Of a stretch of DNA of 5,016 nt, positions 1-4,589 are shown in pieces. The stretch comes from Candidatus Woesearchaeota archaeon (lineage in GTDB: Archaea; Nanobdellota; Nanobdellia; SCGC-AAA011-G17; GW2011-AR20), in the NCBI GenBank assembly GCA_018302725.1, contig JAGVZJ010000050.1, forward strand, positions 1-5,016, written 5' to 3'. Under the pieces are notes generated by a model, which did no database searches, was not told the origin of the DNA, and worked only from the letters and a program-made list of their open reading frames with translations. Within the stretch, counting starts at the first letter, position 1, and the number at the start of each line of letters is the position of its first letter. A program made the translations under genes and the position numbers.

Positions 1-1579
1 CAAAGAATCCTTGTTTCTCCTGAGGTATTTCCTCTACAATGCTTTCTACTTGTGCTGGTATTTGTTCTTCTACAGCTTCTTCTGGGACAGCTTCTGGAAC
101 TGCAACAGCAGAACCTGGAGAGGGCCTTGATTTTCCAGATGAAATTCCCGCGCTGACAGTATTGCTATTAGATGTGCCTGATGATGTTGGGGTGTAGCTT
201 ACAAATTCTGTGAAATGCTTGGTCCAGATTATCATGTCTGCTCCTAAATTTGTGAAACAATCGCCTTCTGCAACTAATGTGTCTGGGTCTGACAAGTCTG
301 AAGAGGTGCATTCTGTTATTTCAGTAAATGCCTCATTGAAGATGTAACCTGCTTTCTTTCCTGTCTGTCCTGGTAAGGTAATCTTGACTGCCTTATCAAA
401 TGTAAGCTTTACGTTTTCACTCCCAACCTCAATAACCAACTCGGCGTTTCCATTGGTGATGTTCTTTCCGTCATTTCCTTTGATTGTAGGGAGGGTGATA
501 AGGCCATTCCAGTCATCATTCCCCTGGATTATTGTTCCAAGAGGGATTTCTACTGAGTATGTAACTGAGCCTGTATTCCTAGTCAATGTTAAGCTGTTAG
601 TGCTTAAGTTTAGCTTTTTGTCAGTTGTTACCAATGACATCAAGTTTAATACTACAGGCTTGTCTCCGTTATCATTAATTTCAATCTCTCTTAAGTTAAG
701 TACATTGCTTTGGTCAATGACTATATCTTCATCAGGATTAACAACATCTATCTTTCCAGTTGCATTGTTAACGACTGCAGGAGGCACTTTCTTCTTGACT
801 ACAAAGTCAAAGGTCTTGCTTTTGCTTACTGTTCCTTTTGTGATATCTGCTGTTACCTTAACATACTTATCTTCTAGAGAATCTCTTGCGACAGTTCCGT
901 TTGTTGAAATAATGCCTGCACTATCAGACTGCCATGAGATTCTAACTCCTTCTAATCCTTTTAGTCTGCTAGGGAGGTATAAATTACTGGTAATTTTATC
1001 CAAAGCAGCATTTCCGTTTAATACCCTTTTATTGGTTAAAGCAGTATAAGCTTCATTGACAAGGGATTCGTCATCTATAACCTTAGACTGGGTTATTGAG
1101 ATAGATGAAGTATCACTTATCTGCTGATTTGAGTCTGTGATAACTGCTTCTATTTCTATTTCTTTTCCTATGAAATTAGATGGCAGTAGAGGTGTTTTTA
1201 TCAAAAGAGTATAAGTTACTGAGCCTGCGTAGCCATATCCGTATCCGAATCCTGGAGTAAAACCTGAGACTTTCTTGTTTGTAAACTCTAAAAAGTTACA
1301 CCCTGAAACAATATCATTGATTATTGTACAGGTTGCTTCATTATTAAAGTTTAAATCTATCTGCTTGATGTCTGGTGTTTCATTGTTGTTATAGTCTATT
1401 TTTAATGTAAATTCTTTTTCTGTTTCTGTGCTTACATCAATGTTGTTTATGTCTAAATTAACACTAATAGCTCTTACAGGGCCTGCAAGGATTAACAAGG
1501 AAATAATAATTGATGTTAGGAAAATACTAAAGAGATTTTTAATTATATTCTTTCTTCTCACCTCTCTTTTTAATACCAC
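1..1579 (-). CDS. Secreted/surface Ig-like domain protein, 3' end cut by window edge
   Basis: The minus-strand frame is open from the start to the left edge (about 526 codons visible). The N-terminus has a basic stretch (KREVRRKN) followed by a hydrophobic segment, about residues 16-33, and a plausible signal-peptidase site after VRA (about residue 37). The mature part is beta-rich and Asn/Thr/Ser-rich. Residues ~169-263 resemble the atrophied bacterial Ig-like domain (aBig_2 type), with the hallmark ISWQSD...IISTNGTV around W216 and an ending like KGTVSKSKTFDFVV. Two closely spaced cysteine pairs could form disulfides, and there are several N-x-S/T sequons. After a TKHFTEFV segment comes a Ser/Gly then Pro/Glu-rich linker (VPEAVPEEAVEEQIP). 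In archaeal surface proteins such a linker usually precedes a C-terminal membrane anchor, which here would lie outside the window. I chose GTG 1579 because a TATA box is centred ~26 bp upstream. GTG 1561, in frame, is the alternative, but the Shine-Dalgarno-like GAGAGG touches it directly. The exact function is unknown; adhesion or cell-envelope structure is inferred. Confidence 0.85.
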   Translation of the reverse strand, partial: MVLKREVRRKNIIKNLFSIFLTSIIISLLILAGPVRAISVNLDINNIDVSTETEKEFTLKIDYNNNETPDIKQIDLNFNNEATCTIINDIVSGCNFLEFTNKKVSGFTPGFGYGYGYAGSVTYTLLIKTPLLPSNFIGKEIEIEAVITDSNQQISDTSSISITQSKVIDDESLVNEAYTALTNKRVLNGNAALDKITSNLYLPSRLKGLEGVRISWQSDSAGIISTNGTVARDSLEDKYVKVTADITKGTVSKSKTFDFVVKKKVPPAVVNNATGKIDVVNPDEDIVIDQSNVLNLREIEINDNGDKPVVLNLMSLVTTDKKLNLSTNSLTLTRNTGSVTYSVEIPLGTIIQGNDDWNGLITLPTIKGNDGKNITNGNAELVIEVGSENVKLTFDKAVKITLPGQTGKKAGYIFNEAFTEITECTSSDLSDPDTLVAEGDCFTNLGADMIIWTKHFTEFVSYTPTSSGTSNSNTVSAGISSGKSRPSPGSAVAVPEAVPEEAVEEQIPAQVESIVEEIPQEKQGFF

Positions 1580-1588
1580 GGTGTGGTA
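1574..1588. repeat. Perfect 6-bp inverted repeat at the predicted start site
   Basis: TACCAC-ACC-GTGGTA is a perfect inverted repeat with a 3-nt centre. It spans the predicted transcription start and the GTG start codon at 1579. It is G/C-richer than its surroundings. It could be a repressor half-site pair, or chance; nothing in the window shows which protein would bind it. Confidence 0.4.
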
Positions 1589-1601
1589 AATGCCTCTGTC
1601 A

Positions 1602-1609
1602 TATATAAA
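1602..1609 (-). promoter_or_regulatory. TATA box for the secreted Ig-like protein
   Basis: The minus strand reads TTTATATA, close to the archaeal TATA consensus, centred about 26 bp upstream of GTG 1579. That spacing predicts transcription starting at or beside the GTG, and it is the main reason for preferring this start over GTG 1561. Confidence 0.55.
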
Positions 1610-1722
1610 TTTAACTGTGATTTTGAGAATTTCATGCCCCTTTTCTTAAGGTAGTTGTCCCATTCTGACTGATGTTGATGCAGTTTTGAAATAAACCATT
1701 GAAAGGGGTTAATTGGGAAAGC

Positions 1723-1730
1723 CTTTAAGA
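1723..1730 (+). promoter_or_regulatory. TATA-like box for the 82-residue orphan gene
   Basis: CTTTAAGA is preceded by a purine-rich BRE-like GGGAAAG. It is centred about 27 bp upstream of ATG 1753, the leaderless spacing seen at other starts in this window. Confidence 0.5.
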
Positions 1731-1752
1731 TTTTTTAGTCAATTATTTTATT

Positions 1753-2001
1753 ATGGCTTTATATTTGCAGTTTGAGGGAGAAAATCCTACATATGTTATT
1801 TTAGAAAGGCTAGAAGGCTTAGGACATGAAGTTACTGTGTCTGAGATATTTGATGGGCTTAAATTCAGAATCAAGCCTCCATATTCTTTGGAATTTGAAG
1901 TTTTCCCAGATCTAAATGGCAGGTGGACTGCTTTTACAAAAAGTTCGGCAGAAATGAGAAGGCTTCAAGGGGAACTTGGAAACTTGGTTGTTAAAGAATG
2001 A
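1753..2001 (+). CDS. Small hypothetical protein, 82 aa
   Basis: I do not recognise this family. The 82-residue product has no signal peptide or membrane segment. It reads as a compact alternating helix/strand protein: a strand (MALYLQFEG), a helix (PTYVILERLEGLG), then strands (VTVSEIFDGLKFRIKPP, SLEFEVFPDLNGRWTAF) and a C-terminal helix (SSAEMRRLQGELGNLV). That suggests a small cytoplasmic alpha/beta domain. The ATG start is supported by a TATA-like box ~27 bp upstream, which implies a leaderless transcript with no ribosome binding site. The gene converges on the minus-strand 181-residue gene and overlaps its 3' end by 37 bp. The stop is TGA. It is probably a real gene given promoter, length and composition, but no function can be assigned. 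Confidence 0.65.
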   Translation: MALYLQFEGENPTYVILERLEGLGHEVTVSEIFDGLKFRIKPPYSLEFEVFPDLNGRWTAFTKSSAEMRRLQGELGNLVVKE

Positions 2002-2510
2002 TTCTGCTTAATCTTCTCAAGAAGTCCTGTTCCCTTCAAATAATCTAAATCTCCGTTTTGTGGAGGTTGGCGGTATAGATCGTCTGTTCTGTGCAGTTCT
2101 TTTATTCTATTAAATGCCATTAGAGCAAGAGGATCTTCAGAAAGCAATACAGTAAAGAAGCTTAATGCTATTCCACTTATATCTCCAGATGCATCTCCAT
2201 ATTCCTGGCCAATCACGCCTGATCTTAAAAGTTCATTATCTCCAAGAAATAACCTAGCACCATAATGTTCTCCATTATGATCTTCTGCTATTCTGTGGTA
2301 TTCTCCGGCCATTTCCTCAATTGTTGGCAATCTGGAAAGAACTTCATACCTGCTAAACTTTCTTACATCATAAGGAAGGCCTCTCCAGTCCCTGAACCTT
2401 TCCCAAAAAAAGGTTAGATTTAACCTTCTAGCACATCCAGATATAACACTTTCAAATACATTGGGGCTAACACCGAAATTAGTTCTTCTGCCTAATTCAA
2501 ACTGGCTCAT
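1965..2510 (-). CDS. Hypothetical protein, 181 aa
   Basis: I do not recognise this family. The protein is soluble, with no signal peptide and no clear membrane segment. An aromatic/basic N-terminal third (FFWERFRDWRGLPYDVRKFSRYE, roughly residues 34-56) leads into a mostly helical body: IEEMAGEYHRIAEDHNG (about 63-79), then a Gly-rich stretch with YGARLFLGDNELLRSGVIG, then a helical segment around ALSFFTVLLSEDPLALMAFNRIKELH (about 114-139). The C-terminus is polar and probably flexible. ATG 2510 is supported by a TATA box centred 28 bp upstream, again leaderless. The last 37 bp are antisense to the end of the 82-residue gene. Function is unknown. Its length, clean frame and promoter argue that it is real. 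Confidence 0.75.
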   Translation of the reverse strand: MSQFELGRRTNFGVSPNVFESVISGCARRLNLTFFWERFRDWRGLPYDVRKFSRYEVLSRLPTIEEMAGEYHRIAEDHNGEHYGARLFLGDNELLRSGVIGQEYGDASGDISGIALSFFTVLLSEDPLALMAFNRIKELHRTDDLYRQPPQNGDLDYLKGTGLLEKIKQNHSLTTKFPSSP

Positions 2511-2533
2511 AAGGGTTTATAATAAAGAAAAAA

Positions 2534-2542
2534 GATATAAAA
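2534..2542 (-). promoter_or_regulatory. TATA box for the 181-residue orphan gene
   Basis: The minus strand reads TTTTATATC, centred about 28 bp upstream of ATG 2510, which fits a leaderless transcript. It lies nearly back to back with the plus-strand TATA-like box at 2554-2561, so the two genes form a divergent pair. Confidence 0.6.
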
Positions 2543-2553
2543 CTATGCAAGTG

Positions 2554-2561
2554 TTTTAATT
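2554..2561 (+). promoter_or_regulatory. TATA-like box pointing to ATG 2583, not ATG 2640
   Basis: TTTTAATT is centred about 25 bp upstream of ATG 2583. No AT-rich element sits at the equivalent distance from ATG 2640. Transcription is therefore predicted to begin at or near 2583, which makes the 2583 frame the first translated one. Confidence 0.45.
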
Positions 2562-2582
2562 CTTTTCCTATTTCTTTAGCTT

Positions 2583-2621
2583 ATGCTTGGACAATTAGAC
2601 ATGATTCCTGTAACAAGATGA
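2583..2621 (+). other. 12-codon ORF in frame with the 146-aa gene, closed by TGA
   Basis: ATG 2583 opens the peptide MLGQLDMIPVTR and ends at TGA 2619-2621. The same frame continues without another stop through TGKETV into ATG 2640 and on to the 146-residue protein. The TATA-like box is at leaderless distance from 2583. Three readings are possible: a nonsense mutation near the 5' end of a 165-codon gene, a short leader ORF, or TGA readthrough. A mutation or leader ORF is more likely, because TGA is used as an ordinary stop elsewhere in the window. Confidence 0.45.
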
Positions 2622-2639
2622 ACTGGCAAAGAAACAGTT

Positions 2640-3080
2640 ATGCACCCCAGGTGTGATCTGTACCTATTTGATAAATGGAAGCTTACAAGGACCGCTCTTG
2701 GATACTTTACTAGAGTTAATAAAAGAATTCTCAGATATTTAAGGGAAGGAAGGTTGTATGCTACGGAAAGGGATATTAAAAGTGTGGTTAATGGAGAAAT
2801 GTTTGGAGAGTTTAAGCTAGAGGATTTAGAACTGGTTGAATTAGATGAACTGCCTTTTGAAGGAGTTAAAAAGGAGGTAACAAGATACAGATCTGAAGAT
2901 GGGTTTGTCGTTGATTCCAAAAGATTGGAAATAACAGCATACAGATTAAGACATGATATTTTTTCTTTTAATGGAACTTTGGCGATTAGAAAAGGAAAAA
3001 TAAAGAAAGGAGAAGGGGATTATCTAATCGGGCAGGCAAGAGAAAGGAAGTATTATTCAAGAAGAATGGATAAAAAGTAA
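2640..3080 (+). CDS. Hypothetical basic protein, 146 aa, possibly 5'-truncated
   Basis: I do not recognise this family. The first half contains KWKLTRTALGYFTRVNKRILRYLREGRLYATERD (about residues 12-45), which is basic and helical and could contact nucleic acid. An acidic segment follows (FKLEDLELVELDELPFEG, about 58-75). Then comes a strand-rich basic C-terminal half (EVTRYRSEDGFVV, LEITAYRLRHDIFSFNGTLAIRKGKIKKGEGDYL) ending in a very basic tail. There is no signal peptide. ATG 2640 is the first start after an in-frame TGA at 2619, but it has neither a ribosome binding site nor a TATA box at the usual distance. The promoter points to ATG 2583 instead, so the native protein may have been longer. 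The 3' end nearly meets the convergent minus-strand winged-helix gene, with a 3-bp gap. The function is not assignable; nucleic-acid binding is only a guess from charge. Confidence 0.65.
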   Translation: MHPRCDLYLFDKWKLTRTALGYFTRVNKRILRYLREGRLYATERDIKSVVNGEMFGEFKLEDLELVELDELPFEGVKKEVTRYRSEDGFVVDSKRLEITAYRLRHDIFSFNGTLAIRKGKIKKGEGDYLIGQARERKYYSRRMDKK

Positions 3081-3085
3081 TTTTT
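3073..3085. terminator. Back-to-back T-runs between convergent genes
   Basis: The plus strand has TTTTT directly after the TAA of the 146-residue gene (3081-3085). The minus strand has TTTTT (complement of 3073-3077) shortly after the stop of the winged-helix gene. Short T-runs are the usual intrinsic termination signal in archaea, and this arrangement would serve both convergent transcripts. The runs are only five bases long, so the support is modest. Confidence 0.35.
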
Positions 3086-3344
3086 AGATTATAGCCCCTT
3101 TAAGATATGGCATCTGTGTCTCTATAAATTCAATTATTTCACTTTTATAACTGCTGTTTAGGGAGATGCCTAGAAATCTTGATTTTTTATACAGGATTAT
3201 CCATCCTTTATCTGAAAGCTCTTTTATTATTTGATTTAGATTAGGAAATCTTTTGAAATGCTCTGTTCTGTCGTACTTATTGCCCCAGTTGTTTTTTCTA
3301 GCTAATTTAAACATTATTTGTGCTTTCTCTAGATTTGGAGCCAT
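3084..3344 (-). CDS. Small winged-helix-like protein, 86 aa
   Basis: This is probably a small DNA-binding regulator acting in the cytoplasm. The predicted layout is a first helix (LEKAQIMFKLARKN, about residues 5-18), a likely recognition region with helix PNLNQIIKELSDKGW (34-48), a beta-wing (WIILYKKSRFLGISLNSSY, 48-66), and a C-terminal helix (KSEIIEFIETQMP, 67-79). The pattern of helix, KELSDKGWI, then a basic hairpin is typical of archaeal winged-helix proteins, although the first helices are short. ATG 3344 has a TATA box centred 26 bp upstream, so the transcript is predicted to be leaderless. The gene is divergent from a second winged-helix gene that starts at 3474, sharing a 129-bp intergenic region with direct repeats. 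Mutual or self regulation is plausible but inferred. The winged-helix call is moderate. Confidence 0.65.
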   Translation of the reverse strand: MAPNLEKAQIMFKLARKNNWGNKYDRTEHFKRFPNLNQIIKELSDKGWIILYKKSRFLGISLNSSYKSEIIEFIETQMPYLKGAII

Positions 3345-3365
3345 AAGATTTAAAGATTAATGTAA

Positions 3366-3374
3366 TTTTTAAAT
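3366..3374 (-). promoter_or_regulatory. TATA box for the minus-strand winged-helix gene
   Basis: The minus strand reads ATTTAAAAA, centred about 26 bp upstream of ATG 3344, consistent with a leaderless transcript. It lies about 45 bp from the opposing TATA box at 3413-3421. Confidence 0.55.
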
Positions 3375-3412
3375 GTTTCTATAAGTGAAATATCTGTTTA
3401 ATGAATGGAAAG

Positions 3413-3421
3413 ATTTATAAA
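3413..3421 (+). promoter_or_regulatory. Strong TATA box for the plus-strand winged-helix gene
   Basis: ATTTATAAA is preceded by a purine-rich BRE-like GGAAAG. The predicted transcription start, about 26 bp downstream, falls near 3443 inside the first 16-bp direct repeat. That leaves a leader of roughly 30 nt before ATG 3474, unlike the leaderless genes around it. The core is palindromic, so orientation rests on the BRE side. Confidence 0.6.
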
Positions 3422-3434
3422 CAAGCTGGCTAAC

Positions 3435-3471
3435 TAATTAAATTAAACAATCTGTTAATTAAATTAAACAA
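3435..3471. repeat. Two perfect 16-bp direct repeats, 21-bp period, probable operator
   Basis: TAATTAAATTAAACAA occurs at 3435-3450 and again at 3456-3471, separated by 5 bp. The 21-bp period is two turns of B-DNA, so two bound proteins would sit on the same helix face. The pair covers the predicted transcription start and leader of the plus-strand winged-helix gene and ends 2 bp before its ATG. A bound dimer pair here would block initiation, so autoregulation by one of the flanking winged-helix proteins is the simplest inference. AT-richness raises the odds of chance similarity, but an exact 16-base repeat is unlikely to be random. Confidence 0.7.
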
Positions 3472-3473
3472 CG

Positions 3474-3794
3474 ATGGAAACTAAAAAAAACAAATCATTA
3501 TTTTTAATGCAGTTTGGGGACACCCCCCAGTTAAGAGTTTTAGATTTTCTTATAGACAACCATTTTTTTGATTATCCTATGACAGGAATAGCAAGAGAAA
3601 GCAATGTTAGCTATAACTCTCTTAAGAAGTTCTTTTCTTATTTGGTTAAATCTGAGATTGTTATTAAAACAAGAAGGATTGGGAAATCTGATTATTACAA
3701 GCTTAATTCAGGCAATCCTTTTGTTAGCAATTTAATAAGATTAGATTGGATATTGACCAAAAAAAACATATTGAAAGAAGTGGCAATGAATTAG
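3474..3794 (+). CDS. Winged-helix transcriptional regulator, 106 aa
   Basis: This is a probable DNA-binding transcription regulator of a small winged-helix type common in archaea. Helix 1 is TPQLRVLDFLIDNHFFDY (residues 17-34). The helix-turn-helix follows as MTGIARESNVSYNSLKKFFSYLVKSEIV (36-63), with VSYNSLKKFFSYL as the recognition helix. The wing is IKTRRIGKSDYYKLNS (64-79), and a C-terminal helix from about 81 (NPFVSNLIRLDWIL) may mediate dimerisation. The pattern TP-LRVLDFLI...YPMTGIA...V-KTR-IGK-YYKLN-NP is characteristic. ATG 3474 gives the full domain; Met12 is an alternative start that would also keep it. Two 16-bp direct repeats end 2 bp before the ATG, suggesting autoregulation. 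The gene is divergent from another winged-helix gene. Its target genes are not known. Confidence 0.85.
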   Translation: METKKNKSLFLMQFGDTPQLRVLDFLIDNHFFDYPMTGIARESNVSYNSLKKFFSYLVKSEIVIKTRRIGKSDYYKLNSGNPFVSNLIRLDWILTKKNILKEVAMN

Positions 3795-3804
3795 TTTTTG
3801 TTTT
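3795..3804 (+). terminator. T-rich terminator after the winged-helix gene
   Basis: TTTTTGTTTT follows the TAG stop directly, a typical archaeal oligo-T termination signal that needs no hairpin. Confidence 0.5.
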
Positions 3805-3832
3805 ATACCTTAAGTAAGCGGGAGCTAGAATC

Positions 3833-3869
3833 ATAATCTGGGATAAATCAATTCTATATCCAAGATTAT
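3833..3869. repeat. Imperfect 13-bp inverted repeat with 11-nt loop
   Basis: ATAATCTGGGATA (3833-3845) and TATCCAAGATTAT (3857-3869) pair at 12 of 13 positions, around an 11-nt loop. The element lies between the T-rich terminator at 3795-3804 and the TATA box at 3906-3913. It could be an operator for the next gene, a hairpin in a readthrough RNA, or the remnant of a small mobile element. No coding sequence covers it. Confidence 0.55.
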
Positions 3870-3905
3870 TGTTAATGGAGAAGAGATATTAAATAACATT
3901 AATTC

Positions 3906-3913
3906 TTATAAAT
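3906..3913 (+). promoter_or_regulatory. TATA box fixing the start of the 119-aa gene at ATG 3934
   Basis: TTATAAAT is centred about 25 bp upstream of ATG 3934. The in-frame TTG at 3916 would lie upstream of the predicted transcription start, so it is unlikely to be used. Confidence 0.6.
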
Positions 3914-3933
3914 TCTTGAATTTTGTTTATTCT

Positions 3934-4293
3934 ATGCCTGTCTATAAAAAACCTCATATTGAGAGCAAAGTAGATAGGGAAATTGCTTTAGGAGCTTATA
4001 CTGAAGATGAATTAATCCAAATGGGCTGTCAACCATGCTCTATAGGCAATTATATTTTAACTGCTGAAAATAAACTTAACAGGAACTGGTATGAAAGAAA
4101 CTGGGCCAGGAGGATAGACCTTGTATTTGAAAGAAGAGGAACAAGATGGAAGCTTACTGGTGAATGCTACAGAGCTATTTTTGGAAGGGGCAGAGAAATG
4201 CCCCCGGGAGATTTAGAAAGGAGTATTATACAAAGAATAGAGGAAAGGTATTTTTACCAAAAAACAGAGCGGGAAAGAAGGGAAAGAAAATAG
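3934..4293 (+). CDS. Hypothetical basic protein with CxxC motif, 119 aa
   Basis: I do not recognise this family. The frame could open at TTG 3916, but ATG 3934 is preferred because the TATA box sits at leaderless distance from it. The 119-residue product starts with MPVYKKPHIESKVDREIALGAYTEDELIQMG (helical), followed by CQPC (32-35). Next is an Asn/Trp/Arg-rich section (NRNWYERNWARRIDLVFERRG, about 49-69), then RWKLTGECYRAIFGRG (71-86). The C-terminus is strongly charged and helical, from about residue 93 (DLERSIIQRIEERYFYQKTERERRERK). C32, C35 and C78 might bind metal, but three cysteines do not make a standard zinc finger. High positive charge suggests nucleic-acid contact, as inference only. 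The last 81 bp are antisense to a short minus-strand ORF. Confidence 0.7.
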   Translation: MPVYKKPHIESKVDREIALGAYTEDELIQMGCQPCSIGNYILTAENKLNRNWYERNWARRIDLVFERRGTRWKLTGECYRAIFGRGREMPPGDLERSIIQRIEERYFYQKTERERRERK

Positions 4294-4428
4294 CCTGGCA
4301 TATTTAATCCAGTTGAGTTTGATGTGGGGGGCGTGGAATATTGGATGAAGGATGCTCGGCAATCTTATCTCAATTTTTAGATCGCTTCCATCATAATTAC
4401 AATAAGGGCATTTAATTGTTTGTTCCAT
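4213..4428 (-). CDS. Short zinc-ribbon-like ORF, possibly degraded, 71 aa
   Basis: The N-terminus MEQTIKCPYCNYDGSDLK looks like the first knuckle of an archaeal zinc ribbon (CPYC at 7-10). ATG 4428 has a TATA-like CTTATATG centred ~24 bp upstream on the minus strand, so this end looks genuine. No second CxxC knuckle follows. From about residue 43 the ORF runs antisense to the 119-residue gene and reads like shadow sequence (LFSFPSFPLCFLVKIPFLYSLY). The likely explanations are a zinc-ribbon gene truncated when its 3' part was lost, or a very small real protein whose tail overlaps its neighbour. Other frames downstream of the first knuckle did not restore a second one by eye. Confidence in a functional product is low. 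Confidence 0.35.
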   Translation of the reverse strand: MEQTIKCPYCNYDGSDLKIEIRLPSILHPIFHAPHIKLNWIKYARLFSFPSFPLCFLVKIPFLYSLYNTPF

Positions 4429-4447
4429 TTAATTATAATATTTTCAA

Positions 4448-4455
4448 CATATAAG
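4448..4455 (-). promoter_or_regulatory. TATA-like box for the zinc-ribbon-like ORF
   Basis: The minus strand reads CTTATATG, centred about 24 bp before ATG 4428, the same leaderless geometry as neighbouring genes. It lies only a few bases downstream of the broken toxin's final stop. Confidence 0.4.
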
Positions 4456-4460
4456 GCATC

Positions 4461-4589
4461 CTAACCTCCTTCAGGTCTTATTCTAAATCTTGTTGATGTA
4501 CTGACTACCAAAGAATGTTTTATTTCTTTAAGAACACCTTTATTATGTAAAAATTCAATTACTTTGTATTGAGAATCAAGTTGACCATA
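4461..4589 (-). pseudogene. C-terminal remnant of the DUF5615 protein in a shifted frame
   Basis: A minus-strand frame offset from the toxin ORF reads YGQLDSQYKVIEFLHNKG, then VLKEIKHSLVVSTSTRFRIRPEGG, then TAG. A helix followed by a strand (SLVVVS-type) and a final R-x-RIRP segment is how DUF5615 proteins normally end. The piece is in the right order and orientation directly after the toxin ORF. Joining it to DLDFGE requires a +1 frame change. It also leaves only about 8 residues between the DLDFG motif and the VIEFL helix, where family members usually have roughly two dozen, including a central hydrophobic strand. This points to an internal out-of-frame deletion in the toxin gene, not a simple point frameshift. 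No start codon or promoter of its own is evident. Confidence 0.65.

Noticed and set aside
384..1049. Plus-strand 221-codon ORF rich in Ser, Leu, Phe and Thr
   Set aside because: It is antisense to the secreted Ig-like protein, whose frame is continuous with a signal peptide and domain pattern. The plus-strand translation is low-complexity and has no promoter.
1637..1711. CCCCTTTTC and GAAAGGGG as a distant inverted repeat upstream of the 82-residue gene
   Set aside because: The arms differ by one base in length and are separated by about 60 nt; too weak to call a structure.
2619..2621. TGA as a sense codon (selenocysteine or reassigned)
   Set aside because: TGA appears as the normal stop of genes ending at 2001 and 1965, and reading through the latter would cross the whole antisense gene. 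No selenocysteine element was identified.
2576..2920. Minus-strand 114-codon ORF rich in Ser, Leu and Thr
   Set aside because: It is a shadow of the 146-residue plus-strand gene; its composition is typical of antisense translation and no TATA box is suitably placed.
3795..3933. Possible tRNA or small structured RNA in the gap
   Set aside because: The region is too AT-rich and no cloverleaf or conserved tRNA motifs were seen; only the simple inverted repeat is supportable.
2677..4156. Shared 12-mer ATGGAAGCTTAC in the 146-aa and 119-aa genes, coding WKLT in both
   Set aside because: The match is short and flanking residues do not align, so it is probably coincidence and not a shared domain.
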